Shown: positions 35,094 to 49,022, counted from the stretch's first letter. The stretch: 64,000 nucleotides of DNA from Takakia lepidozioides (GCA_030704615.1 CM060734.1:29528042-29592041); one strand, 5' to 3'. Translations and numbers: made by a program. Notes: generated by a model not told the origin, from the letters alone.

Positions 35094-36650
35094 TTCATTT
35101 GGTTCATCCAAGTTTCCTAGCTCGTGATCCGACAACAACAATAGTATTCAAAAGCATAAGCGCCATCTGCGCATTCCCCCACTACGGGATTAGCGCTAGT
35201 TTCTAGATCAGTACGGTGACTTAGTTACAATCTGCGGCACCTCCGCCACTCCCCAGCTGAACACGCTCACTAGGCGCAATGCCAGCGGTCAGGCCTACTA
35301 CATACACAGTCTTTGAGATATCGTTGCACCCACTGTGAACACTGCTTCTCCACCGGACACTGCGGCATGGGACTCCTTATCGTCATGGCCGTCGCGAAGT
35401 CCAACTGCTTAACTGATTTATATAGTTTGATCAATGTTCACTCGATCCTCTCGAACGACACTGAGGATGTCCTAGTAAGTTCATCAAGCGCTGACATTCC
35501 TATATCTGCACGAAAAAACGAGTGTACAATTGTGATCAGGCCAAGCTAATAGTAAGAATATCACTGGAGAGTTTAGAAACACCTATTAAATGGGGTGCCG
35601 AGGAGTAGGTATGTGCTCGATAGAAGGAGACCAGTAGAGTACTGTGGAAATGCTGACACTTACCCCAGTTCTAGTTGCAAATTCCTAAGTGATGTTGCTC
35701 CACATCTCTCCCGACTCGACATAGCCACCTTCTCTTTCGTTTTTTCACAGACGCAACCTCGATCACACGCATCTCCCCTCGCATTTGGAATGAAACGCTG
35801 AGCGCCATGTAGAAACAAAAGCGAAAAAAAATACAATCATGGGTATATGGGTGGAGAGTGGGAAAGCAAAACAATACATGAACAAAAGACCGCAAAAGCT
35901 GTTGGCCTCGCAACGCTCAAGCCTTTTTGCCAAGCTTTCCACCCTTTCCTCCTTTAGGAAGTCCAGAGGCCATGCTCCCCACACAAATTGTACATAGAGC
36001 ACTTCTCTCTCTTCATCGTAGTAATGCTGACCTTTCCTGTTCTTTGGCGGCCTGCATGCACATGCTTATGGTGTAAGCTCCTGCCTTCAAGGATTAATCG
36101 CACCAAAGGCGAAAGAGAGTAGGGAAGAAGAAATGGCTACCGGCTTTCACCAGTCTCCGGCCATTTACCTGTGGCTGTTATTGGTTAAAAACATATTTCA
36201 TAAAAACAAAAAAACCAATACAGATTAATATTTGATGCTCATTAATATCAAGAGCAATGTTAACTAGTGAAGGTATATATGTTATGTTTGGGTGTTTCCC
36301 GGTGAAGGTATATCAGGACCTTCTCCCATTTTGGGAGCCAGTGTCCGGGAAATATTTTGAGTTGAACCAGCCAGTGGCCGCTCATTTTCAACACCAACCG
36401 GCTAAGTGGGTTGGGGGGTCGGCTGCTGCCCCTTAGTGGTAACTTCAGGCGGTCAATTTCCTACATATTGTTTTACAACCGATAATATTCCTTCTTCTTT
36501 TTTGTGTGTTCGGCTATAAATCCGGCCATTGTACATATCAACCGGTTCATTTCCTGCAAATGAAAATTAAATTCGGCTGCATACAAATTCAACAAATGAA
36601 CAACAATAAATAATCACAACCAATTTTAAGCAATTCAAACAAGTGCAGAA
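35094..36650. other. No gene recognised
   Basis: Only short frames. The 36280-36540 part contains several ccggc/ggccg-type phrases (ggtgaaggtatat twice) but no defined repeat. It probably includes the distal part of the hAT-like element that follows; I could not identify terminal inverted repeats. Confidence 0.35.
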
Positions 36651-36775
36651 AAGTATCCTTGGCAGGAGTTGAACCTGTCAATGCCCTCCACCAGTTGGAG
36701 GCCAAGGATCGAACCCTTCTAAAATGCAAGGACCTCAACCAAAAGTTGAAGGGCCTTGAATTTTAGAAGCGTTAC
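36650..36775 (-). repeat. Sequence with two tRNA B-box-like motifs
   Basis: The minus strand contains GGGTTCGATCCTTGG and AGGTTCAACTCCTGCC about 40 bases apart, and gaccttcaac-type self-complementary phrases. No convincing tRNA cloverleaf or A box, so a SINE remnant is the best guess. Confidence 0.3.
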
Positions 36776-36803
36776 CTATCTAAACAAACAAACAAACATA
36801 AAT

Positions 36804-39067
36804 TCAAAACTGCAAATCATCATTCGTACCTTCTGCATATGATGGCTTATCTTTTGGTTGTCCAGCTATTGGTTGTCCAGCTAAATATAGCTCAGGATGA
36901 GAGAACAAATGTCTGAAGTTTGTGGAGTTCTTCCACAAAGATATGGCCTCAATCAAAACAGGTTGACATGCCTGCACACTTGGCCCTTCCAAAGCAACAC
37001 GAAGCACACTTTCCAAGTTCTTTGTTTTCAACTTGTTTCGAAATTTAGTTTTGATTGAGTTTTGAACTGAGAACGCCCTCTCACATGCGGCAGTGCTTAC
37101 ACATTGAACTCGAGCAATTTCAGAAAGCACAAGCAAGTTTTCATACTTCATCGTTAGAGAAGGGTTCCAAGTCACCATGCCCCAAAGATCATTGAAAGTT
37201 TTCTCCATCCACTCGGTACTTGCCTGTAGTTTGAAAGCAAAGAACTCTCGTTTCACCGATGCTATGTCAACAAGGGCAGGCAATGTCCTTCCTGCAATAT
37301 GTCTTTCGACACCATAGTGCACACATAATATTTCCAACTCTACTACACCCCAACTTGCTAACCCCACTTGCCTAGTTGGTAGATTATATGGACTCAATAT
37401 TTTGAATGCACTTACAACTCCGTTGTCCTCAAATCTGGCATCCAAAGCATTGCAAACAGCCTCTGCATAAAGCTTTTGGAAGGTAAGTGCTGCCTCCAAA
37501 TCACCCCCCATCCTCTCTTGTGTCATTTGTACACCATGAAAATTGGATCCCCTAATCTCATAGGCTAGCCGCCTCAAATACCCACCAGGAGGACCAAATT
37601 CCGGGATGATGTGATAACCCATCTCCTCATTGAAGGTGGATTGGTTCAAATCCGTGCTATCCTCAATGAAAAACATTCGTATTTGTGCAATCTTTGTCTT
37701 AACTATGGACCCAATGCTGGTTACATCCACAAACTTCCATTGGAACACACGTGAGAGTAGAGATAGACCGTGCAACATATTAGCCAAAAAATACAAGACA
37801 TAAATCATTTTGAATGACCTAAGCTTGTTATACAAAAGAGGGGCTGATCCATCATCATTGGCAACCGGCACATCTCTAAAATACGTGACAACACTCTCAA
37901 GACTATCACAAAGCGATGTCACGGCCTGCCACCTAAATATCCAACAAATCTTGTGAAACCTTTTGAGGCACTTCTGAGCATCATTAAGCTCGGTCTGCAA
38001 AGCTTGCAAGGTTGCCTTATGCTTAGATGATTTGCGAAAATGACCAGCAAGAGAGTTCAAAAGTGTGTCAACCTCATTTGAAATAAGATGACATGCTGAT
38101 GTCTTGGCAGCTTCTAATGCTGCCAAGTTGGTCCTATGTGCTACGCAATGGACGGCCAACATAAGGGGTTTACCTTTTGCTTAAGACGAGCAGCCACGCC
38201 GGATCGAGCCCCCACCATGGTTGCTGCCCCATCCGAACCAAACCCCAAAAACTTATTTACATCCAAACCCCACTCTTTCAAACTAGTTAGTAAACACTCA
38301 TATATCATTGCGGCATCCTTCTTGCCATCAATAATCTGAAGTAATCCCAAAAACAGAATGACTGGCAAACCCTCTTCAACAAAAGAAGCAAAAACAACAA
38401 GATGACCGGTCACTGAAATATCAGTTGACTCATCTATCATGATTCCATAGTACTTGGAATCCTTCACTCTATCCAACACATTTTTCTGAACAACACATGA
38501 GATACAATACAATATATCAGCACATGACTTCTCATCATGGTACAGTTTCTGGGTAATACAAGCTTTGAGAGTAACCAAAAGTTGACACAAACCTGGAAAT
38601 TTGCTAAATGGCAAGGCCTCCAAACCAATGTAGTAAGCAACTTGGAAAAGAGCCAAAACAACATCATCACAAGCTCGATTAGCACTAGCTATGGCTTTCT
38701 CCATGGTTTTCTTACCAGATTGTAGGGCCCAAGAGAACTTACGATGCTCTTCTGACCTAGCATGGTCTTGGAATGAACTCACCTTGACATTGACAGAACC
38801 AGCATTTGCAAAGACTGTCCTCCCTCCTTTCCCTCTACAAACTTTATAAAAAACCCTACTTAGATCATGGTTAAACTCAATCCAATCAAATTGAGTGTAC
38901 CAAACATCTTTCCATGCTTTCTGGGCTGCCTCTACACTATTCGATGGCTTGTCCATACCACTTGAAGATGAGGCAGGGGGGACAGCGGAAGGAGACTCCT
39001 CATCACAATCACCAGTGCGACCAACCCTAAATAACATATTTCTTAGATTCCTTTGGCGCTTGGCCAT
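36804..39067 (-). pseudogene. hAT-superfamily transposase-like protein (ZNF862/DUF4371-like), one frameshift
   Basis: Two segments overlap at about 38141-38162 and need a one-base shift to join: 38141-39067 (start MAKRQRNLRNML) and 36804-38162. The N-terminal part has a degraded TTF-type zinc-finger region (FQDHARSEEHRKF). The middle has a DUF4371-like RNase H fold segment (YYGIMIDESTDIS, then LGFGSDGAATMVG and HCVAHRTNLAA). The C-terminal part has the hAT dimerisation region (CVSTAACERAFSVQNSIKTK). Upstream Met codons to 39229 lie within a local repeat and are unlikely starts. Proteins of this type derive from hAT transposons. Terminal inverted repeats and target duplication were not found, so a domesticated gene now dead is also possible. 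Confidence 0.8.
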
Positions 39068-39126
39068 AGCCAAGACCTTACAAAATACAAATTTATAGCA
39101 CGGAAATTGCAACAAGGAAGGGCCAG

Positions 39127-39875
39127 CGAGTGCAAGCAAGCGGGAGCGTCGGCAGCACATCAACATACAGCCAGTGGTAAGTGTAGGCCCCGGCAGGTGA
39201 GCTTTGGACTTAGCAAAGAACGAGTGCAAGGCCTGCCAACTGCCTGAAGCAAATCAGAAAATAGAAGGGGAGGTGGGTCAGAAATGGGTGGGAGGTGAGA
39301 TGCAGCCCTCCCAGCCGCCTTTGCCCGACACAAAATAGACACAGCTTGTGCCTGCTGCAAAGCAACAGAAACCGTGGTCGAAAGAACGGTAGAAGAACCG
39401 AAGGGGGAGGCCTACCAATGCCCTTGTTTTTTACTGCATGATGAGCACAAAGTATGCAGAAAGTCATGTAGTTGTAGACTTCGAAAGGCAAAAGTCATAA
39501 CCTCTCACTAGGAAAAGCAAGGACATAACCAAATGAAACAAAGACTCATGCCTGGGCCTTGAAGTGTGGTAGCACGCAGCGAGTGCAAGCAAGCGGGAGC
39601 GTCGGCAGCACATCAATATACAGCCAGTGGTAAGTGCGGGCCCGGCAGGTGAACAAACCAATGTTTGAGGGTCAAATGTGGTCATTGTGAATATTCCTTT
39701 AGGGTTAGTGACGATGGGGTGGTCGCAGTTGGTCAGATTGTTGTGTCTGGGCCTTGAAGTGTGGTAGCACGCAGCGAGTGCAAGCAGGCGGGAGCGTCGG
39801 CAGCACATCAATATACAGCCAGTTGTAAGTGCGGGCCCGGCAGGTGAGCAAAGGACTTAGCAAAGAACGAGTGCA
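39127..39875. repeat. Three direct copies of an ~85-110 bp GC-rich module
   Basis: Copies at 39127-39240, 39577-39660 and 39772-39875 share gagtgcaagcaagcgggagc and cagccagtggtaagtg. Copies 2 and 3 also share the preceding cttgaagtgtggtagcacgc. Copies 1 and 3 share the following caaagaacgagtgcaagg. Copy 1 lies directly upstream of the hAT-like coding region. Confidence 0.85.
39240..39500. repeat. Dispersed repeat, copy 2 (copy 1 at 15150-15470)
   Basis: Lies between copies 1 and 2 of the 39127 module and aligns with 15150-15470 in the same orientation (gaagcaaatcagaaaatagaa, tttgcccgacacaaaatag, tgcaaagcaaca). It may be an insertion that split a formerly tighter repeat array. Confidence 0.6.
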
Positions 39876-40072
39876 AGGCTCTTCTAGGGTTTGCCCCCAA
39901 CCACCCTGGCTCCGTCCGTTGGATGTAACCAGGCCTGGGCCCTGGCATGCTGGATTTCCGCCACGTGGCAAGGCTCTTCTAGTCTCTTCTAGGGTTTGCC
40001 CCAACCACCTTTACCCCGTCCATTGGATGTAACCAGGCCTGGCCCTGGCATGCTGGATTTCCGCCACGTGGC
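39875..40072. repeat. Tandem duplication of a ~100-bp segment carrying a G-box
   Basis: aaggctcttctagggtttgc starts at about 39874, and the second copy starts at about 39969 with a small internal duplication. Each copy ends in the palindrome ccacgtgg (39961-39968, 40064-40071), a strong G-box/ABRE core bound by plant bZIP and bHLH factors. A TATA-like cttataagata follows at about 40096-40107, so this could be promoter sequence for the small ORF at 40530. Confidence 0.6.
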
Positions 40073-40529
40073 AGCATTCAACGGCCATTTTCCGTTTTCT
40101 TATAAGATAAGAACGGCTGGAATCCGTCCAGGCGTGCCAACTAAGGCATATTTCCGGCATTTACTGATACGGAAAGGCAAAAATCCGTCCTCTGAGTCAG
40201 GCACTCGGATGATTTCCTCTTGGGCCATTTTCTCCGTCGGTTCATTTTCCGGAGGTTTCATGTCGTACCCGGAAATTCCAGGATGGCACTCGGCTGGCAT
40301 GTAACTGGCTGTCGGTTCTTCCCGTTCATTGTTGGGAGCGATGCGTGGTCTCCTCATCCCTATCCTTTGGTAAGGGGGGATAGGGGAACGAGAACAATGG
40401 AGGGGGAGTCCAAGGATTTGAAGCATAGAAGATTGTCCAAAAGAGAAGCCACTTCAGATTTCCCTAGAGATCCGCAACAATGAAGAGCCCGGGAGGTCTC
40501 CCTTGATTTTAACCCACGAAGGTGCCGGT

Positions 40530-40673
40530 ATGGATCTCCCACAACCTGTGAAAAGATTTATGAGGGAATTGAACCACCGATTTATAGAAGGGAAGTTGTT
40601 GATCTGCGCAGCAATCTTCGCATGGTCCATCTTCGTATTCCGCAACTTCAGTCATTTGTTTGAGATACAGTAG
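40530..40673 (+). CDS. Small single-pass membrane protein, TOM5-like candidate (47 aa)
   Basis: ATG at 40530, stop TAG at 40671. Basic N-terminus (VKRFMRELNHRF), then one predicted membrane helix (LLICAAIFAWSIFVF) and a short tail RNFSHLFEIQ. Plant TOM5, a small tail-anchored subunit of the mitochondrial outer-membrane import complex, has the same size and layout and a similar FAGSI..-RN motif at the helix end. That similarity is judged by eye and is modest. The duplicated G-box region lies about 450 bases upstream. A chance ORF cannot be excluded. Confidence 0.35.
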   Translation: MDLPQPVKRFMRELNHRFIEGKLLICAAIFAWSIFVFRNFSHLFEIQ

Positions 40674-42740
40674 CCCTGGTGTTGCAGCTATGGGAGATTA
40701 CCTCTACAGATCAATTCTTTTGCAGAATTGTTGTGTTCAAGTTGGGTTTATGCGTGCAACCCTTCTTAATTAATGAAGAATCCTTGAGGAATCTATACCA
40801 ATAACCCTGGAGGCTACCGTGACCCCATTTGAGGAGCAGCTAGTTAGCATGACTCGACGAAGATTGTAAGACCAGCAGTCAGCTACTTCATGCGATGTTA
40901 TAACCAGAAACTGGTCAACAGAAATTTAACTAGTTCCAATTTCCAGAAGTGAACATAATTTGCTGCAACAATGTACCCCACCAAGTCTGGATCCAAGAAT
41001 TTCCTCGCAAGAATTTCATTGGGCGATGAAGAAGCTTGCAATTATCGTTAATTTCTGGTGCAATGGATACATGGCTGATCTATCCTCTGGAATCGCCGTT
41101 ATAAGAACACTTCCATCATGTTATATTATGCTGGGATTTTTACTCTCCCATCAAATTAATCCTACGCTGAAGATAAGATGCCCCTTTCAAAAAAATTGAC
41201 TATTTACTTTTTTCAAATCCTAGAACACCCACAGATGTCCAAGGCCAAGATTTGGACCTCAGAAAACCAGCAGTTGAAATGACAAACTAATTGGAAAGAA
41301 AATATATTCCAAGAGGCTGCCTCTGCTAAGTTTGCAACATGATAAGTTCAATGTTTGACACTAAATTGCTGTCAAAAGAAAAGAACATAAATGAAAATTG
41401 AGAGTGTTTAATGGACAATTTGAACATGTCGTGATTGTGTATGAGAGTAACGATACCTATACGACCGAAGAGTGAAATTTGTAAGTAACGTTTGTGTTTG
41501 AGTAGCCTGGAATGGGATTTGAATGTGACAGTGGACCTCTCCAATATCGCTGTTTAGGATGCACAGTAATACTAGTAGAGGGATGTTCACGATTAAGTGC
41601 TCAGTAGCCAAACTTGAAGGTGTGGCTGGTGAATCGCAAAGAACGAGTATGGACTGTTCATGTAGACACACTAGGGTAACATAGAAGAAAATATATCATG
41701 AAACTTCCTGAAGTAAACTTCAGTTTTGGGCTGATGTGGGTCTCGGGCCAGACTTAGGAGGCCAGATATGGGAGATAATCTCTGTAGCAATTCAATCAAT
41801 TTAAATATGAGCAATCAGCAATCAAGGTTACCATGGCCGACTAACCAAATCAAGGGTAGTGTTGGTGAGAACGGTGATTTAATTATAGGAAAGGGTTTTC
41901 AGGATACTAGGTGACGAAATGTGGGCCACCTGCATCTCGGCGCTCCTCTACGGGCGATGATACTTTCTCTGTGATCCTGTGGAAATGTAACATCATTGAA
42001 AAGAAAGGTCACGCATCTCTAGGTATGTGTGATAAAACCAGATCAGTCACATGTGGGATAGTTTTCTCGGTTCCGCTGCAACGATCTCATGTTTTGACTA
42101 CGACTTAACTAGCTGGAGTTTGCACAAGATGAGTTCACTTCTATCATGAACGGCTTCAGAAAGATTGAAACAATCCAAAGCACGGGTTTTAATTGAAATT
42201 AGTGGTTTAACATGATCAACCAGAATCATGTGGAGTCTCAACTACTGTGCCTTGCCTGACACCGGCAGTGGGGGCAGAGCGTCCGGTCTCGGCCGGGTCC
42301 CAATCGGCCATAGCCCGAGTGATGGTAGTCTTTCCACAACCCGTTTCACACCTTGACGTCCTTCTCGTGCCGCGGAATCGTCGTCCTCATTGCCATCAAA
42401 TCCTGCTAAACCTTTCCAAACTTTGAATCTGACACAGAAACTGCACAAGAAGGAACACTTCTCGAGAGAGATAATGCCGAAGTTCAAGAATTTTCGCTAA
42501 CACAATTTCCCCCGCATGAATCCCACAGCTCCAGTGCAAGTTTCTAGGCAAGTTTGAGTGCAACGGCCACTGCATTTCCTCCTTGAAGTGCGAGGAGGAG
42601 ATGTCCCAGGGTGATGACACCAGAATACCGTTGGTCGTTCCGATAACTAGGTTAGGGATCTCCATGCCAAGAAATTAGGCCTGGGTTGATTAAGCTAGGT
42701 TTGGTGTCACCGGTCCAACTTTGTAGGCCTGGATTCAGTG
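40674..42740. other. No gene recognised upstream of uS11
   Basis: Mostly AT-rich with short frames. On the minus strand an 89-codon frame (42396-42665) begins with ATG close to the uS11 promoter and could be a divergent first exon, but I see no known motif. Confidence 0.35.
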
Positions 42741-42745
42741 AGGTC

Positions 42746-42753
42746 TTAGGGTT
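42746..42753. promoter_or_regulatory. Telo-box in the uS11 promoter
   Basis: ttagggtt (complement AACCCTAA) lies about 140 bases before the start codon. Telo-boxes are a regular feature of plant ribosomal-protein and translation-gene promoters. Confidence 0.6.
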
Positions 42754-42890
42754 GGTAAAGAAGAAATCTGTGTGCTGAGGCAGAGGGCAATTCGGAGAGC
42801 TTCCTTTCTCTCTCTGTCGCTTGCCGCCATCGTCGTGCTCGAAGCTCTGTTGCTGGGCAGCAGGCCAGTCACCCTCGACAACAGTCAAAG

Positions 42891-44707
<1,817 letters not shown>

Positions 44708-44769
44708 GCTGTCCGCTTCTGGATGAGCCACAGAAATTGCAGTGGGTGGCAGAGGAGTTGGGGTGCAAG

Positions 44770-47286
44770 CAAATGACCTTAATGTCTTTTGAATAAAAGG
44801 CGAGGTGAACTTTTAAGCATTAAGATACGCATGAACACTGTGAGCTTTGGTGTTCCATATGATAGGTGAATGCCTGTAAGTGCAATTCAACATATACATG
44901 GGTACCCCTAACTTCCCCTTTGGAGACTTCTGTCACTGCACCAAAATAGCCCACTTAACTAACAGGTGTCATGTGCCAATAATGCCCTGCCATGAACTTG
45001 GACATTAATGTGCCTGATGCATGTATAATTGTAAAAGAAAAAATCTGCACAGAGTTCCATTCGAATGACATTCATACAAGCACCTCCACCAGCTAAGAAA
45101 GGGCTCAAATTTGCACACCCGTCACCCTTCGTGGAGCAAGAGACTTGGACCCCATTACCACCAATCACTGCGTCAAGACACGAGGAACCATCGCCTTCAA
45201 CCAATTCAACGATTGCAGATGGTACCTCTGAACATTGTAGTATGGCTTAAGACAGTTATAGAAAGAGTCATGCTATGTGGACACGACACTACAGATGACT
45301 TGGACCTAGTCTAATATCCTAAATCGGAACATGGTTGGCGCTTAAGAATTGCAAATTATAATATACTTGGTGGGCAATGTGCTATATACAATGAGACATT
45401 GCTGAAAGTCAGATGGGATATCACCTTCGATGCAGCACTATTAGAAACAATGCATCTTGTACCAATTGACCAAAATCCAACTCCTTCGCACTCTTTCAAG
45501 CACGTTCGGCCATAATTTGGAAGATCTGCACCTCGGAGACACTCGTTTCATGGATGTATTGGGGACAAGCTACGCAGTGAGCAACTCACATGAGTGCTCA
45601 TGCTTTGCCCACAAAGCGTGAGCAGATTTAGAGTAAGCGTGAGCAAAATCAAGAAACAGAGCCTATATCCGTGGGCAGGAGGGGGCCTATTACTGCGGAT
45701 GGAAAGCGTTCAGAAATGGAGATTGTGGAAACCATATAGGGGACAAAATGGAAACAGATTGGAAACGGAAACAACAGACTCCTTAGGCATCGATGACATA
45801 CAATGATAAAGGCAGACCTCCTGCGGAGGAAATAAACGAAGACTGTATTTGCCTCAACACAAGCATAATCTGTGACTCCCACGAATACACAACTCACAAG
45901 ACGCGATGTGCTTCTTACACCAGAGCAAAATAATCAACATTATGAATAAAGTGTGGTTCTGTTTAATGAAGCACAATCCACCTCTATTTGATAGAACTAA
46001 GCAGGAACAAAAGGTGGCTCGTAGATGGGCTGAATTCTTCTACAATGATATATCTCTATGTCAAGAGGGCCAAAATGAAGAAAAAATAAATTAGGCAAAG
46101 ACTACAAAGTAACCAAGATGATTCAAAATTCAATTCAAATCTGTAACATCATTGCTTACAATGAAGACAAGAGCAATCACGTGAAGTACTTTGTCAATGC
46201 TGCGAACATTATGAGCATTTCATATTGTATGTGAGCCATCTCTCTACATTTAAAGTCTATGGACATCATTGTAACCTAGAGCACTTCCAATTCATATAAT
46301 GAGTAAGAGTAATGACTCTACCAATAATTATTGAGTTGTGCAGTCAAAGTCATTAAAATGACTCTTTCTGAGTGATTAAAATGATTCTTCCTGAGTGATT
46401 AAAATGACCCTGAGTAATTAGAATGACTCTGACTGAGTGATTAAAATGACTCAAGTGATTCATTCTGATAGTAGTGAAGTTACTTAGTACTACTGATAAA
46501 GTCGATGGAGCACTACATAGAGTAATACTAATCACTATAATACTCACAATCATTTACAGTACAATTAGACATAGACAAGGCAACTCAATTCTTTACTAAG
46601 AAATTTTTTGCAACATGTATAATCTCAAAAGAATGTTGTCAAAATATATACATCATCCCATCTTGTACTTATCCACAGAGTCTGAGTCCCAAAATTGTAA
46701 CAAATACCGTATGAATGATAAACTAAATAAAAAGTCTAAATAGTCCAAGTCATTCGGTGGCTGTGGCACAGGTGTACACCTCTTCAAGCACTTCTTAGGC
46801 CATACTGTAAAAGTATCCTTGACATGTTTCAGTAAGGTTTGAGGAGGATCATCGTTGTCATTAGGAACAGGCAAGGGTACACTATTCTCGTCATATTAAC
46901 CTTCAAGAACCCCTCATCTATGTCTTTGCCATGGAACTTATCATTGCCAGAAAATTCCAAATCTAGGTCACTGCTGTTTGTCTCCTTTATCTGCAGGGTT
47001 CATGAGATGCACCATTTTGAACTTTTTGCACACCCAAACCTCAAACCCAGTCATTATTGGAAGCTAAAGTAAAGTGTAGAAAGAAATAAAGAACTTAGGT
47101 GTAGATGTGTACCTTATATCTTAGGCTCTAACGGGAGGACGGTGGGGGCTGCCTGCACATGAGTGATAGGCCTTGATGCAGCCATCCTCTTGGAAAAAGA
47201 GACCTCTTTAGACTTAGTATGTGGACTGCATAGCATGTGGACTGTAGGTGACCTCCAAGTCAGCCTTAGTCTTTACTTAAGTAAAC
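44770..47286. other. No gene recognised
   Basis: AT-rich sequence with short frames. A plus-strand frame at 45065-45250 (Pro/Ser-rich, 61 codons) has no recognisable motif. Confidence 0.35.
46340..46470. repeat. Short tandem repeat, unit about 20-24 bp
   Basis: Five or six variants of gagtgattaaaatgactct in a row, with small indels. Confidence 0.8.
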
Positions 47287-47835
47287 CAGTTGTCGTGCAC
47301 CTAAGCATCCTGCCACAACATACATCGCTGTCCACCATACATTCTAAGCACACAATCCTAGAAAGCTATGCCACAATAGATAATGAAAGTGAACACAATA
47401 GAAACACTTCACTCTTGAATCCACTCAATCACATAAACTAAGTCAAGCCAAGGGCACCCTTGCTAAGGGAATCCACCCTACAAAGCCCTCAACACACCCC
47501 TTCTCAATACCTAGAGCTATGGAGGTGAGAGATGCTCATGGAGGCTCAACTACAAGAAGATGAGCCCTCCTCAACACTCACAAGGGGAAAACCCATCCCC
47601 ATGTGCCAAGTGAGGTTTGACACCTAACTTGGCATGTGAGACCAAATGAAGTCCCAACACACAAAATACAAATATAAATATCCAAAATGTCCTAGTTACT
47701 AGAAGTAGGTAATTCTAGTTAACCATGACTAAAACCATGACAGCTGTCATGCACCTAAGCATCGTGCCACAACATACATCGCTATCCACCATACATTCTA
47801 AGCACACAATCCTAGAGAGCTATGCCACAATCGCC
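47287..47835. repeat. ~94-bp unit repeated on both sides of a 359-bp LTR-like block
   Basis: 47287-47380 and 47743-47835 are about 93% alike (gtgcacctaagcatc, ccaccatacattctaagc, gctatgccacaat). The 359-bp repeat 47384-47742 lies between them. Just inside the second unit, the minus strand has a purine run, GCTAGGGGGGCGAT, right before TGTGGCATAGC, as expected for a polypurine tract plus LTR start. The true LTR limit on this side may therefore be 47835 rather than 47742. Confidence 0.7.
47384..47742 (-). repeat. LTR-like direct repeat, left copy (359 bp)
   Basis: Differs from 55466-55824 at about 11 positions. Starts tgaaagtgaacac and ends aaccatgaca on the plus strand. Confidence 0.85.
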
Positions 47836-48089
47836 CCCCTAGCTGATGTTTAGGTCCTTCTAACACCGGATAGCTGACAAGTATCCATCTCAATAAGATT
47901 ATCGCTTGGTCTTCAATCGCACATCTCCCAATTTTCTAAAGTATATGGATCAAGAGGCCGGGTGCAACGAGAGCCCCATCGTTAGTCGCCTGTTTGCAAT
48001 CCATGATCTTCAATTGAGTATCCATGGCGTTGAGCTCCCACCGGCTAGACCTTGGATCACTTGTCAAATACACCATTGGCGTCCACTAC

Positions 48090-49022
48090 CTATGGCCAAG
48101 GCATCGTGGTCACAACCAGTCCCCTCCCACTTGAACCTCTTGGCTCGTGTAGGAACCGCCATTGGTACAAGCAATCCTTCCCATGTTGGTCAATCCCCCA
48201 GAATGTCGTCTTTTGCTTGTCAGCCTCTTTGATTGGCAACCGGTGGTAACCGAGTCGCAAGTCCAATGTACTAAACACCTTTGCATGCCCAATAGCATCA
48301 AAGATTTCTTCTGGAGTTGGCATGGCATATCTATCGGACTTAGTCGGACGGTTCACAGGACGATAGTCCCCACACATCCTTCTTTCTATCCAATTGCCAT
48401 AGATATCCTTCTTAGCTGGCATCACCGTTGCCGAGGCATACTCCCCGCCTGACAATTCTACCAATCCAGCTTCGAACAACTTCATAGTCTGTGACTGGAT
48501 CAAAGACCTCTCCATGTCACTATACCTATAGGGCCTTCGAAAAATTGGCGTATCACTTGCCAAATCAATACGAATCTCTTGGCCCTTCAAACTCCCCAAA
48601 TCCTTCAAACTGAAGGCAAAACAATTTCTATAAGCCCTTAGAAATTGCTGGATCTTTCGACTCTCTCCTCCGGTGACTCTAGGTCCAACATCTGGTTCCC
48701 AGTTGTCCTCAGTGATTGCAACCTTGGGTACACCAGGCTTGGCGGTAGGAGACGCATCCTTTGGTTGCTAGATAGCAATCTCTTGGGCCTTATCCGTCCA
48801 CCCTGACCGTGGCGTAGCCTCCATTTGCTCCGCCATAGCTACATTGAGAACATCATCTGGGGAAGAAACATTCTCAACCTCTTCAAAAACATTGGCCACC
48901 TTGGCCTCCAACTGATCCTCAGTGTATGGCTCTCCCCACTCCTCATATTGCTGCTTGAGAGATCCAATGACTCTCTCTTTCCACATCTCATCCCACATCT
49001 GCCATGGGTGTTTGCACCCCAT
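48090..49022 (-). pseudogene. Reverse transcriptase N-terminal half and linker (DNMT element)
   Basis: One frame from 49022 to 48090 with a TAG at 48768-48770 (one C-to-T step from CAG). The linker ends in PIFRRPYRYSDMERSLIQSQ, the usual gypsy lead-in. The RT core then shows RRMCGDYRPVNRPTKSDRY and the motif-A region FSTLDLRLGYH. Resemblance is lost after KDCLYQWRFL, where the PFG..NAP motif should follow, so palm, YxDD, thumb, RNase H and integrase are missing. The deletion point is at about 48115-48130. Confidence 0.85.

Noticed and set aside
36650-36775. Functional tRNA gene
   Set aside because: Two B-box-like motifs but no A box and no foldable acceptor stem.
39067-39229. N-terminal extension of the hAT-like protein to the ATG at 39229
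   Set aside because: The extension reads through a non-coding GC-rich module that is repeated at 39577 and 39772.
46340-46470. CRISPR-like array
   Set aside because: Units are contiguous and degenerate with no spacers, in a plant nuclear context; a simple tandem repeat.
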